Of a DNA stretch of 64,000 nucleotides, positions 25,637 through 34,327 are shown piece by piece. Where the stretch lies: assembly GCA_002368665.1 (NCBI GenBank), contig DFEK01000001.1:124001-188000 (forward strand), given 5' to 3'. Under the pieces are notes generated by a model. That model searched no databases, was not told the origin of the DNA, and saw only the letters and a program-made list of their open reading frames with translations. The DNA comes from Lachnospiraceae bacterium UBA3804 (GTDB lineage Bacteria > Bacillota > Clostridia > Lachnospirales > Lachnospiraceae). A program made the position numbers and the translations under genes. The first letter of the stretch is position 1; each line of letters opens with the position of its first letter.

Positions 25637-27331
25637 ATGCTTATTAGTCTTGTGTGCCCTAATTGCGGCGCCCCAATGGAAGTTGATGATTCAAATACTA
25701 CGATTTCGTGTCCTCATTGCGGAAACAAAGTAATAAATCAAAAAGAGGTTATTCAGGTTGAACAACATGTTGTTGTAGAGCACAAAAAAGCGAAAGATCC
25801 GCACACTCTGATAGTAAACTATAAATCTTCAGATAAGAGTGTGAAGCTTGTAATTGCAATTAGCGCTATTAAACGTAAAGATGTGATTATCTCCGGTCAG
25901 AAAATGCAGTATATTCTTGCTCCGGGGCAATATCGAATTGTGTTGAAAATCGGAAAGATCAATTATAATCGAGATATTGTGGTTCCTAAGGATGGAACTC
26001 CTGTAGAAATAATTGCATCATGGGCTGGTAGAGCAAATATCAGTATAGATCAGCCTTTGTATGACCCTTCAGAAGTATCTGCTCCGACCGGATCAGGGAA
26101 TAAATCCGTGAATGTAAAAGCTTCAAAGCCATATGAGGAAAGAACATATATAGAAAAAGTATTCCGTAAAGGGATGATAGCTCCTTGGATTATTTTTGGC
26201 GTTCTCTTTATTATCGGAATAGCAAATCTTTCTACATCTCCGGCGGGTGGATTGATAACCTTGCTGGCGGCTATTCTTATCTGTCCGTTTATAATTGAAC
26301 TGATATGTAAATATGTTAATCCAAGTAAGGTCAAACTTATAAAGATCATTATTTTCATAGTTGTTGGTGTTTTGGGAATAGTTGGTGTGAGCGTTACGGC
26401 TGCTCAGAGCCCCAGCACGGATTCAGCATCAACAAGTAATAGTTCAGTATCATCTAATATAAGGTCATTTTCATTTTCGAGGACTGATGACGTATACTTA
26501 AATGCAGGAAAGACAGATAGTAACGGTTGGGTAGATGTAAGTGTTAAAGACAGAAACTCTTTTACTCCTGAAGACGTTATATTTGTAAGTGCCGATCCAA
26601 GTATTGCAACAGTTTCCTATTCACATGATGCATTAACAACTTATTTGTATTATGATATAACTGGTGTTAACGCAGGTGAAACAGAAGTATATGTTACGGA
26701 TAATAGTGGGACGGTTGTATCGGAAAAAATCAAAGTCATTGTTACAGATGATCGGGTGTTTGCAGAATCAGTATCATTAACATGTTCCAAAACAGAGTTG
26801 TCATTAGGTGAATCTGCGACCATATTGGTGGATTTCTTGCCAAATAATACAACACAAAAAGATATAAGCTGGGTATCCTCAGATGAATCTGTAGCAACCG
26901 TAAGTAATGGCGTTATCACGGCTATAGCCGGTGGTACAGCTACGATATCAGCTACAACTGAAAATGACATTACTGAAAGCGTTGTAGTCACAGTAGACGC
27001 TTCAAAACGTGCTATGAAACTCAGAGTTACTCATCCAAGACAAGATGATGTAAACATTGGAGATGAGTGGAGCTACATTGATGAAGTAAACGGAGAAAAT
27101 GCTCAAAGGGAATACAGTCTTTCTGCTGGTGACACACTGAACTTCCACTCGAAATACACCGAATCAGATAATAATCCGGATGTGGGTGAAGCAAGTGCCT
27201 CATATACTGTAACAGAGGATGACCTTGTAAATGGATTTACCGTAACTTTTGATGTATATGTGACTGAAAATGGTGGACGTAATCAGGGTGAGCAAGCTCA
27301 CTTCGTTGCCACATATACATTTACACCTTGA
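25637..27331 (+). CDS. Zinc-ribbon multi-pass membrane protein with Ig-like (BIG2) domain
   Basis: A 564-residue protein of unknown function. The N-terminal zinc ribbon has CPNC...CPHC (Cys 7, 10, 25, 28). A beta-rich cytoplasmic domain to about residue 150 follows, then about three transmembrane segments (about 181-255). The C-terminal part is a Ser-rich linker, a beta domain, a bacterial Ig-like domain (about 375-455: ISWVSSDESVATVSNGVITAIAGGTATISAT) and a last beta domain. Codon choice is more AT-rich than in the housekeeping genes, consistent with accessory DNA. Good SD (AGGAGG). Confidence 0.8.
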   Translation: MLISLVCPNCGAPMEVDDSNTTISCPHCGNKVINQKEVIQVEQHVVVEHKKAKDPHTLIVNYKSSDKSVKLVIAISAIKRKDVIISGQKMQYILAPGQYRIVLKIGKINYNRDIVVPKDGTPVEIIASWAGRANISIDQPLYDPSEVSAPTGSGNKSVNVKASKPYEERTYIEKVFRKGMIAPWIIFGVLFIIGIANLSTSPAGGLITLLAAILICPFIIELICKYVNPSKVKLIKIIIFIVVGVLGIVGVSVTAAQSPSTDSASTSNSSVSSNIRSFSFSRTDDVYLNAGKTDSNGWVDVSVKDRNSFTPEDVIFVSADPSIATVSYSHDALTTYLYYDITGVNAGETEVYVTDNSGTVVSEKIKVIVTDDRVFAESVSLTCSKTELSLGESATILVDFLPNNTTQKDISWVSSDESVATVSNGVITAIAGGTATISATTENDITESVVVTVDASKRAMKLRVTHPRQDDVNIGDEWSYIDEVNGENAQREYSLSAGDTLNFHSKYTESDNNPDVGEASASYTVTEDDLVNGFTVTFDVYVTENGGRNQGEQAHFVATYTFTP

Positions 27332-27355
27332 TCTTTTAGTGAGTATTAGACAGAG

Positions 27356-27416
27356 AGTAGTCATTTTGACGTCAACCGGAAAGAGAAGTTGACGTCTAAA
27401 TGACTACTTCTGTTTT
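27356..27416 (+). terminator. Long-stem terminator after the zinc-ribbon/Ig-like gene
   Basis: A 21-bp inverted repeat with one mismatch (27356-27376 with 27388-27408) and an 11-nt loop, followed by TCTGTTTTT. Unusually long for a terminator. Confidence 0.75.
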
Positions 27417-27450
27417 TATCTGCTTTTTATGACTTTTGACACTTCGTATC

Positions 27451-27560
27451 AAAAGCCCGGCGCTCTTCCGAGGGACTCCTGTGCGGAGGGCAGTCACTCG
27501 CCGTGACGGGCATCTCATTAGGGCTCCGCCCTCGCCGATGGCTTACCTGCTCCCGAGCAA
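27451..27560. other. GC-rich island in the 27332-27768 intergenic gap
   Basis: About 72 of 110 bases are G or C, against roughly 35-40% on either side. Small hairpins are present (GTCAC-TCGCC-GTGAC; AGGGC-TCC-GCCCT). An open frame crosses it on the - strand but has no SD and low-complexity composition, so I do not call a gene. It may be a dispersed repeat or a remnant of imported DNA. The remainder of the gap, apart from the terminator, shows nothing recognisable. Confidence 0.45.
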
Positions 27561-27768
27561 ACAAGAAAAATGATTCTCTTATCTGCTCAATAACTATGTG
27601 GGACACAATGTGCACTAATCCGTAAACGTTCTGAAAAAATATGCGGAAATGTTTTGCCTAAATAGATAGGATATGGTATTATAAACAAGAACAGATGTTC
27701 GACATTTTTTTTGAGATTCAAATTTGGCATCTCGAAATAGAAGATAGAAGCAAGTTGGGGGAATATAT

Positions 27769-28683
27769 ATGGACATGGTTACAATTAATCCTGAGACTGA
27801 AGATATTCGTAGTTTAATTCACATGATTAGAGGCAAACAAGTCATGATAGATAGTGACTTGGCAAGGTTATACGGGTACGAGATCAAAGCTTTTAATCAG
27901 CAGGTTAAAAGGAATATTCGACGTTTTCCAGATGATTTTATGTTTAGGCTTGATGAGAATGAGGTACCGGATTCTTTAAGGTCACAATTTGTGACCTTAA
28001 ACGATAGCGAGAATAAAAGAGGAAGGCACAGAAAATATTTGCCATATGCTTTTACTGAGCAAGGCATTTATATGCTAGCGACAGTATTAAAAGGTGAGGT
28101 TGCTGAAAATCAGAGCATTTTTATAATGCGTGCTTTTAGAGAAATGCGACATTTTGTTGCTAATAACGCATTGCTGTTTGAAAAGGTTAGCAACATAGAA
28201 TTGAAGCAACTGGAATATCAAAAATCCACGGATGAAAGGTTTGATAAGGTATTCCAATACATAGAGGATCATGCAGAATCTGAGCAGAAAATATTCTTTG
28301 ATGGACAGATTTATGATGCTTTTAGTTTGATTACTTCCATCATGAAGAAAGCTCAGAAAGAAATCATTCTGATAGATGGATATGTGGATGTAGACACCTT
28401 AAACATTCTGGCTAAGAAAAATACCGGCGTAATTGTTAAAGCGTATACATTTACTAGTGCGCCAATCACCAATAAGGATATAGCGAATTTTAATGCACAA
28501 TACCCGACCTTGACAGTAAAAAAGACTCAAGTATTTCACGATAGATTCATTATTTTGGATGGAAAGACTGCTTATCATATAGGAGCTTCAATAAAGGATG
28601 CCGGGAAGAAATGTTTTGGTATTTCGATGATTGATGATTCGGGAGTTGTGGCAGATTTGATGAATCGACTGAAAACGGTTTAA
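27769..28683 (+). CDS. ORF6N-domain protein with C-terminal PLD-like domain
   Basis: The N-terminal ORF6N/KilA-N-type DNA-binding domain (about 10-115) shows MIRGKQVMIDSDLARLYGYE, FNQQVKRNIRRFPDDFMF and LPYAFTEQGIYMLATVLKG. After a helical spacer, the C-terminal domain (about 180-300) resembles the phospholipase D fold with a single HxR-type motif, HDRFIILD at 257-264, and a GAS element. ORF6N proteins come from phages and mobile elements. Whether the PLD-like part has nuclease activity or is a binding module is unknown. AT-rich, accessory character. Confidence 0.85.
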   Translation: MDMVTINPETEDIRSLIHMIRGKQVMIDSDLARLYGYEIKAFNQQVKRNIRRFPDDFMFRLDENEVPDSLRSQFVTLNDSENKRGRHRKYLPYAFTEQGIYMLATVLKGEVAENQSIFIMRAFREMRHFVANNALLFEKVSNIELKQLEYQKSTDERFDKVFQYIEDHAESEQKIFFDGQIYDAFSLITSIMKKAQKEIILIDGYVDVDTLNILAKKNTGVIVKAYTFTSAPITNKDIANFNAQYPTLTVKKTQVFHDRFIILDGKTAYHIGASIKDAGKKCFGISMIDDSGVVADLMNRLKTV

Positions 28684-28744
28684 TGTATGGTGATCTTCGG
28701 ATCCCTTTTGTGCAATCTGATGAAAATTACGATAACGCTCTTTT

Positions 28745-28773
28745 TTGCTTTTTTTTGAGATAATTGATATAAT
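28745..28773 (+). promoter_or_regulatory. prfC promoter
   Basis: TTGCTT (28745-28750), 17-bp spacer, TATAAT (28768-28773) with TGA in front as an extended -10. It gives a leader of about 90 nt. Confidence 0.6.
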
Positions 28774-28838
28774 AACACAGTTTATGGTTTCAAGTTAAAA
28801 AAGATCCTTAGATAAAAGGATGTAATAAAGTAAAATTC

Positions 28839-28857
28839 CGGGATTTGAATGATCCCG
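28839..28857 (+). promoter_or_regulatory. Hairpin directly before the prfC ribosome binding site
   Basis: CGGGAT (28839-28844) pairs with ATCCCG (28852-28857), 3 nt before AAGGAG. It could influence access to the start; only the structure is seen. Confidence 0.35.
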
Positions 28858-28870
28858 TTAAGGAGTTATT

Positions 28871-30466
28871 GTGGGAAGTTTTGATAAAGAGATTAACAGA
28901 AGAAGAACCTTTGCGATCATTTCGCACCCTGATGCGGGTAAAACAACATTGACGGAGAAATTTCTTTTATACGGCGGTGCCATTAATCTGGCAGGCAGTG
29001 TAAAGGGAAAAGCAACCGCAAGACATGCGGTTTCCGACTGGATGGAGATTGAGAAGGAAAGAGGTATTTCCGTTACTTCATCCGTTCTTCAGTTTGAATA
29101 TGACGGATATTGCATCAATATTTTGGATACCCCGGGACACCAGGATTTCTCCGAGGATACCTATCGTACCTTAATGGCGGCCGATTCCGCGGTTATGGTA
29201 ATCGATGCATCCAAGGGTGTCGAGGCACAGACCAGGAAGCTTTTCAAGGTCTGCGGTATGCGAGGCATTCCGATTTTTACGTTTATCAATAAGCTGGACC
29301 GTGATGCAAACGATACCTTTGATCTTCTCGATGAAATCGAGAAGGAACTGGGAATCGAAACCTGTCCCATGAACTGGCCTTTGGGAAGCGGTAAAGCGTT
29401 CCGAGGTGTATATGAAAGAAAATCGCAGGATGTCATTCTGTATTCCGATACCGAAAAGGGAACGAAAGAAGGACATGCCGAACGAATTAATGTATCCGAT
29501 GAAACTACGCTTGTAAGTGCAATCGGAGAAGATGCTTATGAGAAATTAACGGGAGAACTCGAACTCTTAGACGGAGCCGGTGCGGAATTTGATCTGGAAA
29601 AAGTCAGAGCCGGTAAATTAACGCCCGTATTTTTCGGTTCCGCATTGACCAATTTCGGTGTGGAGATTTTCCTTCAGAATTTCCTTACCATGGCAACAAC
29701 ACCGCTTCCGAGAAAAGCGGATATCGGAGTGATCAATCCGACGGATGATGAATTTTCGGCCTTTGTATTTAAGATTCAGGCCAATATGAATAAAGCGCAT
29801 CGCGACAGAGTAGCATTCATGCGAATCTGTTCCGGTAAATTCGATGCAACGAAGGAAGTACGCCACGTGCAGAGCGATAAGGTAATGCGCTTATCCCAGC
29901 CCCAGCAAATCATGGCGGATGACCGTAAGATCTTAAGCGAAGCGTACGCGGGAGATATCATCGGTGTCTTCGATCCCGGTATTTTCTCTATCGGAGATAC
30001 GCTTTGTGCACCGAAGAATAAATTCATGTATGAAGGCATTCCGACATTTGCGCCCGAACATTTTGCACGCGTGCGTCAGATGGATACGATGAAGCGTAAG
30101 CAGTTTATGAAGGGTATTACGCAGATTGCACAGGAGGGTGCCATTCAGGTTTTCCAGGAGTTCAATACCGGTATGGAAGAGATTATTGTCGGCGTTGTCG
30201 GTGTTCTTCAGTTTGAAGTTTTGAAATACCGCCTGGAAAACGAATACAATGTGGAAATCAAAATGGAACCGCTTCCTTATGAACACATCCGCTGGATCGA
30301 AAACAAGGATGAGGTCAATGTAGCGAAGATTGTCGGTACGTCCGACATGAAGAAAGTCAAGGACATGAAAGGGAATCCGTTGCTTCTGTTCATCAATCCC
30401 TGGAGTGTCGGCATGACGCTGGAGCGAAACGAAGGACTGGTATTGTCCGAATTCGGAAGAGAATAA
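28871..30466 (+). CDS. prfC: Peptide chain release factor 3
   Basis: GTPase that recycles RF1/RF2 after termination. The 531 residues carry the G-domain motifs SHPDAGKTTLTEK, LDTPGHQDFSEDT and INKLDR, and the RF3-specific C-terminal region (TFAPEHFARVRQMD, KYRLENEYNVEI). The start is GTG at 28871 with SD AAGGAG. The next gene starts 3 nt after its stop. Confidence 0.96.
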   Translation: MGSFDKEINRRRTFAIISHPDAGKTTLTEKFLLYGGAINLAGSVKGKATARHAVSDWMEIEKERGISVTSSVLQFEYDGYCINILDTPGHQDFSEDTYRTLMAADSAVMVIDASKGVEAQTRKLFKVCGMRGIPIFTFINKLDRDANDTFDLLDEIEKELGIETCPMNWPLGSGKAFRGVYERKSQDVILYSDTEKGTKEGHAERINVSDETTLVSAIGEDAYEKLTGELELLDGAGAEFDLEKVRAGKLTPVFFGSALTNFGVEIFLQNFLTMATTPLPRKADIGVINPTDDEFSAFVFKIQANMNKAHRDRVAFMRICSGKFDATKEVRHVQSDKVMRLSQPQQIMADDRKILSEAYAGDIIGVFDPGIFSIGDTLCAPKNKFMYEGIPTFAPEHFARVRQMDTMKRKQFMKGITQIAQEGAIQVFQEFNTGMEEIIVGVVGVLQFEVLKYRLENEYNVEIKMEPLPYEHIRWIENKDEVNVAKIVGTSDMKKVKDMKGNPLLLFINPWSVGMTLERNEGLVLSEFGRE

Positions 30467-30469
30467 GAT

Positions 30470-31858
30470 ATGAATTCAGCTGCCAAAAAGTATCTGATCA
30501 CCATAATGGTCGTATTCGTCATCACAATGGTCGGCATTGTAGTGGCGACAAACGTTCTTGATAAAAAGAACGGGGATGAAAACGGCGTATTCTCCTGGGA
30601 TAATCTCAAGAGTTCTTTTCGTGTGGACAAAAAGACGATCGCCGAGCAGCGACAGAGCGTGACCGAACCCGGGAAAAGCTCATTCCTTGCGGATGTCGAT
30701 ACCTCGGTTGTAGAAGATGGCAATCAGGGCAGCAAATCGAATAAAATCGGTGAAGATACCGAGTTTTTCCATGCGTCCATCTTAAGTGAAAAAGATATTC
30801 AGACCAGGGAAAACAGCGGAATCACCAAGGAAAACATCGAGCTGATCTGTAAGGAAAACGTCGGAAAGTACTGCTATGATACCATGGATGAAAGCCTTCA
30901 TCAGCTATATGCGGAGATTTTGATTGCCACGAAAAAGCGCTTAAGCGATGTCCCTCTTTGCTCCAGAGAGCAAAAAGAAGTGGATATGGCATATCGCTGT
31001 GTTTTAAACGATCATCCGGAAATCTTCACCGTTTGCGGATATGTCTGTGTCGTTCATTCGGCCAACGATTCCCCCGTAAAGACCGTATATTCCGCCAAAT
31101 ATACGATGTCGGCGCAGGAAGAAGCTGCGGCCAAAGTAAAAATCGACGAATATACCGCAGCTTTTATGCTTGGTGTTCCCAAGAACGCGGGCGAATACGA
31201 CAAAGTAAAATACACCTATGAATATCTGATCAACAATACGGAGTATGTATTAAATTCGGCCGAGAACCAGAATATCTGCTCGGTTATGATTTTCCATCAG
31301 TCCGTATGTCTTGGATATGCCAAATCCATGCAGTATCTTCTGGATAAGTTGGAAGTTCCCTGTACCGTGGTCGAAGGATATGCATCAAACGGGGATCCGC
31401 ATGCATGGAATCTGGTGCGCATCAACCAGGCCTATTATTTTGTGGATGTTACCTGGGGAGATTCCTCCTACACCAACGGAAACAGTGCGGTACGTCTGTA
31501 TTCGGGCGTCAATTATGAATATTTAAACATCACATCCGATGAACTGACCAAGGGCCATCAGATCGACAATGTAGTTCCGATGCCCAGATGTGTAGAGATT
31601 GCGGATAATTACTATGTCAAAGAGGGATTGTATTTCGACCAGTATAATTCCCAGAAACTGTCGGACAGATTCAAAGAAGCACAGAACCGGGGAGAGGACC
31701 ATATCACCATCAAATGCGCCAATGACAGTGCATTCCAGGAGGTGAAATCCTACCTTCTCGACGAGCAGAAAGTCTTCGATTTCCTGCCCGGGGAAACGCA
31801 GAGTTTATCCTACAGTGAGAATCCAGACATGCATACGCTGACATTTCTTCTGAAGTAG
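30470..31858 (+). CDS. Membrane-anchored transglutaminase-like protein
   Basis: A 462-residue protein with an N-terminal signal anchor (about 7-25, ITIMVVFVITMVGIVVATNV) and an external transglutaminase-like (cysteine protease fold) domain. The predicted catalytic triad is Cys280 (SVCLGYA), His311 (PHAWN) and Asp326 (YFVDVTWGD). The flanking segments (90-250 and 345-462) are not recognised. Substrates are unknown; relatives are thought to act as cell-wall-associated peptidases or peptide cross-linkers. Cotranscription with prfC is implied by the 3-nt gap. Confidence 0.85.
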   Translation: MNSAAKKYLITIMVVFVITMVGIVVATNVLDKKNGDENGVFSWDNLKSSFRVDKKTIAEQRQSVTEPGKSSFLADVDTSVVEDGNQGSKSNKIGEDTEFFHASILSEKDIQTRENSGITKENIELICKENVGKYCYDTMDESLHQLYAEILIATKKRLSDVPLCSREQKEVDMAYRCVLNDHPEIFTVCGYVCVVHSANDSPVKTVYSAKYTMSAQEEAAAKVKIDEYTAAFMLGVPKNAGEYDKVKYTYEYLINNTEYVLNSAENQNICSVMIFHQSVCLGYAKSMQYLLDKLEVPCTVVEGYASNGDPHAWNLVRINQAYYFVDVTWGDSSYTNGNSAVRLYSGVNYEYLNITSDELTKGHQIDNVVPMPRCVEIADNYYVKEGLYFDQYNSQKLSDRFKEAQNRGEDHITIKCANDSAFQEVKSYLLDEQKVFDFLPGETQSLSYSENPDMHTLTFLLK

Positions 31859-31888
31859 TAAAAATTCTATGCAAATGATGAATAAATA

Positions 31889-31897
31889 TGGTATAAT
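31889..31897 (+). promoter_or_regulatory. Extended -10 promoter of the asp23-nusB operon
   Basis: TGGTATAAT at 31889-31897, identical to the element before surE, with no clear -35. It would start the long operon running to about 42.3 kb. Confidence 0.55.
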
Positions 31898-31958
31898 AAT
31901 CGTTAGTTGAATCGGGATAGATTCCTTGAAAGAGTTTAAATAAGGGGAGGCAGATTCT

Positions 31959-32321
31959 ATGTCAAACAAAACAAGTGAAAAAATCGGTTCCGTTAAAGTT
32001 GCGGATGATGTGGTACCTTGCATTGCAGCGCTTGCAGCAGCTGAGGTAGACGGTGTCATTTCCGTGGCAGAAAACCTTACGGCTGAAATCATCGGCCGCA
32101 TGGGTATGAGAAAAGCTCCCAAGGGAGTGAAAGTGGAAATCAAGGGCAGAAAAGTATATGTGGACATGGCTCTTGGAATCGATTACGGATATAATGTACC
32201 GGAAACCAGCCGGAAGGTTCAGGAGAAAGTAAAAGAATCCATTGAAACGATGATGGGTCTTGAGGTTGTGGATGTGAATATCCGCATTGCCAGTGTCGTT
32301 CTTCCGAAATCCGGACAATAG
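31959..32321 (+). CDS. Asp23/Gls24 family envelope stress protein
   Basis: A 120-residue Asp23 (DUF322) protein. It has the family pattern GSVKVADDVVPCIAALAAAEVDGV, VEIKGRKVYVDMALGIDYGYNVPE and VQEKVKESIETMMGLEVVDVNI. Such proteins associate with the membrane in Staphylococcus and are linked to envelope homeostasis. In Clostridia it commonly precedes nusB, as here (29-nt gap). Confidence 0.93.
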   Translation: MSNKTSEKIGSVKVADDVVPCIAALAAAEVDGVISVAENLTAEIIGRMGMRKAPKGVKVEIKGRKVYVDMALGIDYGYNVPETSRKVQEKVKESIETMMGLEVVDVNIRIASVVLPKSGQ

Positions 32322-32350
32322 GTTTTGTCGCGAAAGGATTTTGTTTCAGA

Positions 32351-32878
32351 ATGAGAAGAAAGGTTTGCAGGGAACAGATTTTTAAACTTCTGTTTCAGGT
32401 AGAGTTTAACAACAAAGAAGAATATAAAGATCTTGCCGAGCGTTATTGTGAGATTTTAAAGGAGTCGGAAGAGTCCAAACTTACGCTCTCCGAGGAAGAA
32501 CAGGAATATGTTCAGTCCAAGTATTTAAAGATCACCGAACATATCGACAGCCTCGATGAGAAACTCAACGCCGCTTCGGATGATTGGAAAACATCCAGAA
32601 TGGGTAAAGTGGAATTAGCCATTCTTCGACTTGCACTCTATGAAATGAACGAAGATGAAGATATTCCCGAATCCGTTGCCATCAACGAGGCAGTGGAGCT
32701 GGCAAAGAAATACGGTTCGGATGAAGCATATGCATTCGTCAATGGTATTTTAGCAAAATGCGCAAAGAATACCGATGCCCATAAAGAGGCGGAAAACAAG
32801 ACCGAGAAGGTCAGACCATGGAAGAATAAACAGGGAGCCAGAATAGTGGTCAAAGGTTCCCAGCAGACGGATTCATGA
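32351..32878 (+). CDS. nusB: Transcription antitermination protein NusB
   Basis: RNA-binding all-helical factor of rRNA antitermination complexes. The 175 residues begin RRKVCREQIFKLLFQVEF and contain MGKVELAILRLALYEM, IPESVAINEAVELAKKYG and FVNGILAK. About 30 extra residues at the C-terminus (after AKCAKNTD) are basic and poorly conserved. It overlaps xseA by 4 nt (ATGA). Confidence 0.95.
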   Translation: MRRKVCREQIFKLLFQVEFNNKEEYKDLAERYCEILKESEESKLTLSEEEQEYVQSKYLKITEHIDSLDEKLNAASDDWKTSRMGKVELAILRLALYEMNEDEDIPESVAINEAVELAKKYGSDEAYAFVNGILAKCAKNTDAHKEAENKTEKVRPWKNKQGARIVVKGSQQTDS

Positions 32879-34086
32879 GTGTATATACGGTCGAACAATT
32901 AAATAATTATATTCTGAGTATGTTCCGAAATGACTATCTTCTCCACGATGTTCGTGTGCGCGGTGAAATCAGTAACTGCAAGTATCATTCCTCGGGACAT
33001 ATTTATTTTACACTTAAGGATTCCAAATCCGCATTGAGCGCTGTGATGTTTGCATCGTCCGCGAGGAGCCTTGATTTTACCCTTGAAAACGGAATGGAAG
33101 TGGAAGTGCGCGGCAAAGTGGAGAACTATGTCCGTGACGGCAAATACCAGCTATATGCATCAAACATTACCAAGGGCGATATCGGAGATTTGGCCAGACG
33201 TTTTGAAGAGTTAAAAAGAAGGCTTAAGGAAGAAGGTCTTTTTGACGAAGAGATCAAACAGCCCATTCCGAAGGATGTACGAAAACTCGGTATCGTGACC
33301 GCATCCACGGGTGCTGCGGTGAGGGATATCATTTCGGTTTCCAAAAGAAGGAATCCGTATATTGAGTTGATTTTATATCCGGCCATCGTACAGGGTGACG
33401 GCGCCAAAGAGAGCATTTGTGCCGGAATCGATGCCCTGACGAGATATGGCGTGGACGTAATCATAGTCGGACGCGGAGGCGGCTCCATGGAGGATTTATG
33501 GGGCTTTAACGAGGAGATGGTGGCGCAGGCGATTTATAACTGTCCGATACCCGTTATTTCCGCAGTCGGTCATGAGACGGATTTTACCATTGCGGATTTC
33601 GTGGCAGACCTACGTGCACCGACACCTTCCGCTGCGGCGGAACTTGCCGTAACTCCGATCGCACCCGTACTCGAAGCCATTGAGGAATACCAAAGAGAGT
33701 TTCCCGAAACAATGCAAAGGCTGATCCGCATCAAACGCATGCAGCTCAAAGAACTGCAGGCGAGAATGCAGGCACTGTCCCCTCAGAGCCGTATGGATGC
33801 CAAACGTATGGCATGTATGCGATTCGAAGAAAAACTTTCAGAGGCGATGGAGAGGATGCTAAGCGACAGAAGAAATGTACTGTCGTTATATATCGAGCGA
33901 CTGAAACGCGTTTCCGTACTGGATCGTTTAAACGGCGGACTTGCATATGTTTCGGATGAAAACGGAAAGCGCCTTACTTCGATTCGGCAGTTTCATAAAG
34001 ACGAGCCGTTTCAGGTACGCGTCAAAGACGGCGTGATCAAAGCTTTGACTTTGGATACGAAAGAAGATTATTTAGGTAATGGATAA
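32875..34086 (+). CDS. xseA: Exodeoxyribonuclease VII large subunit
   Basis: Catalytic subunit of a single-strand-specific exonuclease. An N-terminal OB-fold (VRGEISNCKYHSSGHIYFTLKD) precedes the catalytic core (IGIVTASTGAA-type segment, GRGGGSMEDLWGFNEE, SAVGHETDFTIADFVADLRAPTPSAAAE). A coiled-coil C-terminal part follows. At 403 residues it is complete. It overlaps xseB or its upstream region; the two subunits are encoded together. Confidence 0.95.
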   Translation: MSVYTVEQLNNYILSMFRNDYLLHDVRVRGEISNCKYHSSGHIYFTLKDSKSALSAVMFASSARSLDFTLENGMEVEVRGKVENYVRDGKYQLYASNITKGDIGDLARRFEELKRRLKEEGLFDEEIKQPIPKDVRKLGIVTASTGAAVRDIISVSKRRNPYIELILYPAIVQGDGAKESICAGIDALTRYGVDVIIVGRGGGSMEDLWGFNEEMVAQAIYNCPIPVISAVGHETDFTIADFVADLRAPTPSAAAELAVTPIAPVLEAIEEYQREFPETMQRLIRIKRMQLKELQARMQALSPQSRMDAKRMACMRFEEKLSEAMERMLSDRRNVLSLYIERLKRVSVLDRLNGGLAYVSDENGKRLTSIRQFHKDEPFQVRVKDGVIKALTLDTKEDYLGNG

Positions 34087-34108
34087 ATGTTATCCCGGAG
34101 GAATCAGG

Positions 34109-34327
34109 ATGGACAAGGCAAAAGAAACAACCCTGGAAGAAGATTTTGAACGAATGGAAGAACTCCTTCGTCAGATGGAAAGCGAAGAGATCGGAATCGA
34201 GGAAGCGTTTTCCAAATACGAGGAAGGTATAAAGCTTGTAAAAGCCTGCAATGAGAAGATCGACAGAGTCGAGAAGAAAGTAAAGACTCTATCCGACGAT
34301 TTGAAAACGGAGGATTTTGAAGCATGA
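34109..34327 (+). CDS. xseB: Exodeoxyribonuclease VII small subunit
   Basis: A 72-residue helical subunit that binds the XseA coiled coil. TLEEDFERMEELLRQMESEEIGIEEAFSKYEEG is the family signature. The start at 34109 is preferred over 34079 because GGAGGA lies 8 nt upstream and the longer form adds non-family residues overlapping xseA. Its stop overlaps the ispA start by 4 nt. Confidence 0.92.
   Translation: MDKAKETTLEEDFERMEELLRQMESEEIGIEEAFSKYEEGIKLVKACNEKIDRVEKKVKTLSDDLKTEDFEA

Noticed and set aside
27427..27615. - strand open frame of 62 codons across the GC-rich island
   Set aside because: No ribosome binding site, basic low-complexity composition and no family resemblance; better explained by the lack of stops in GC-rich DNA.
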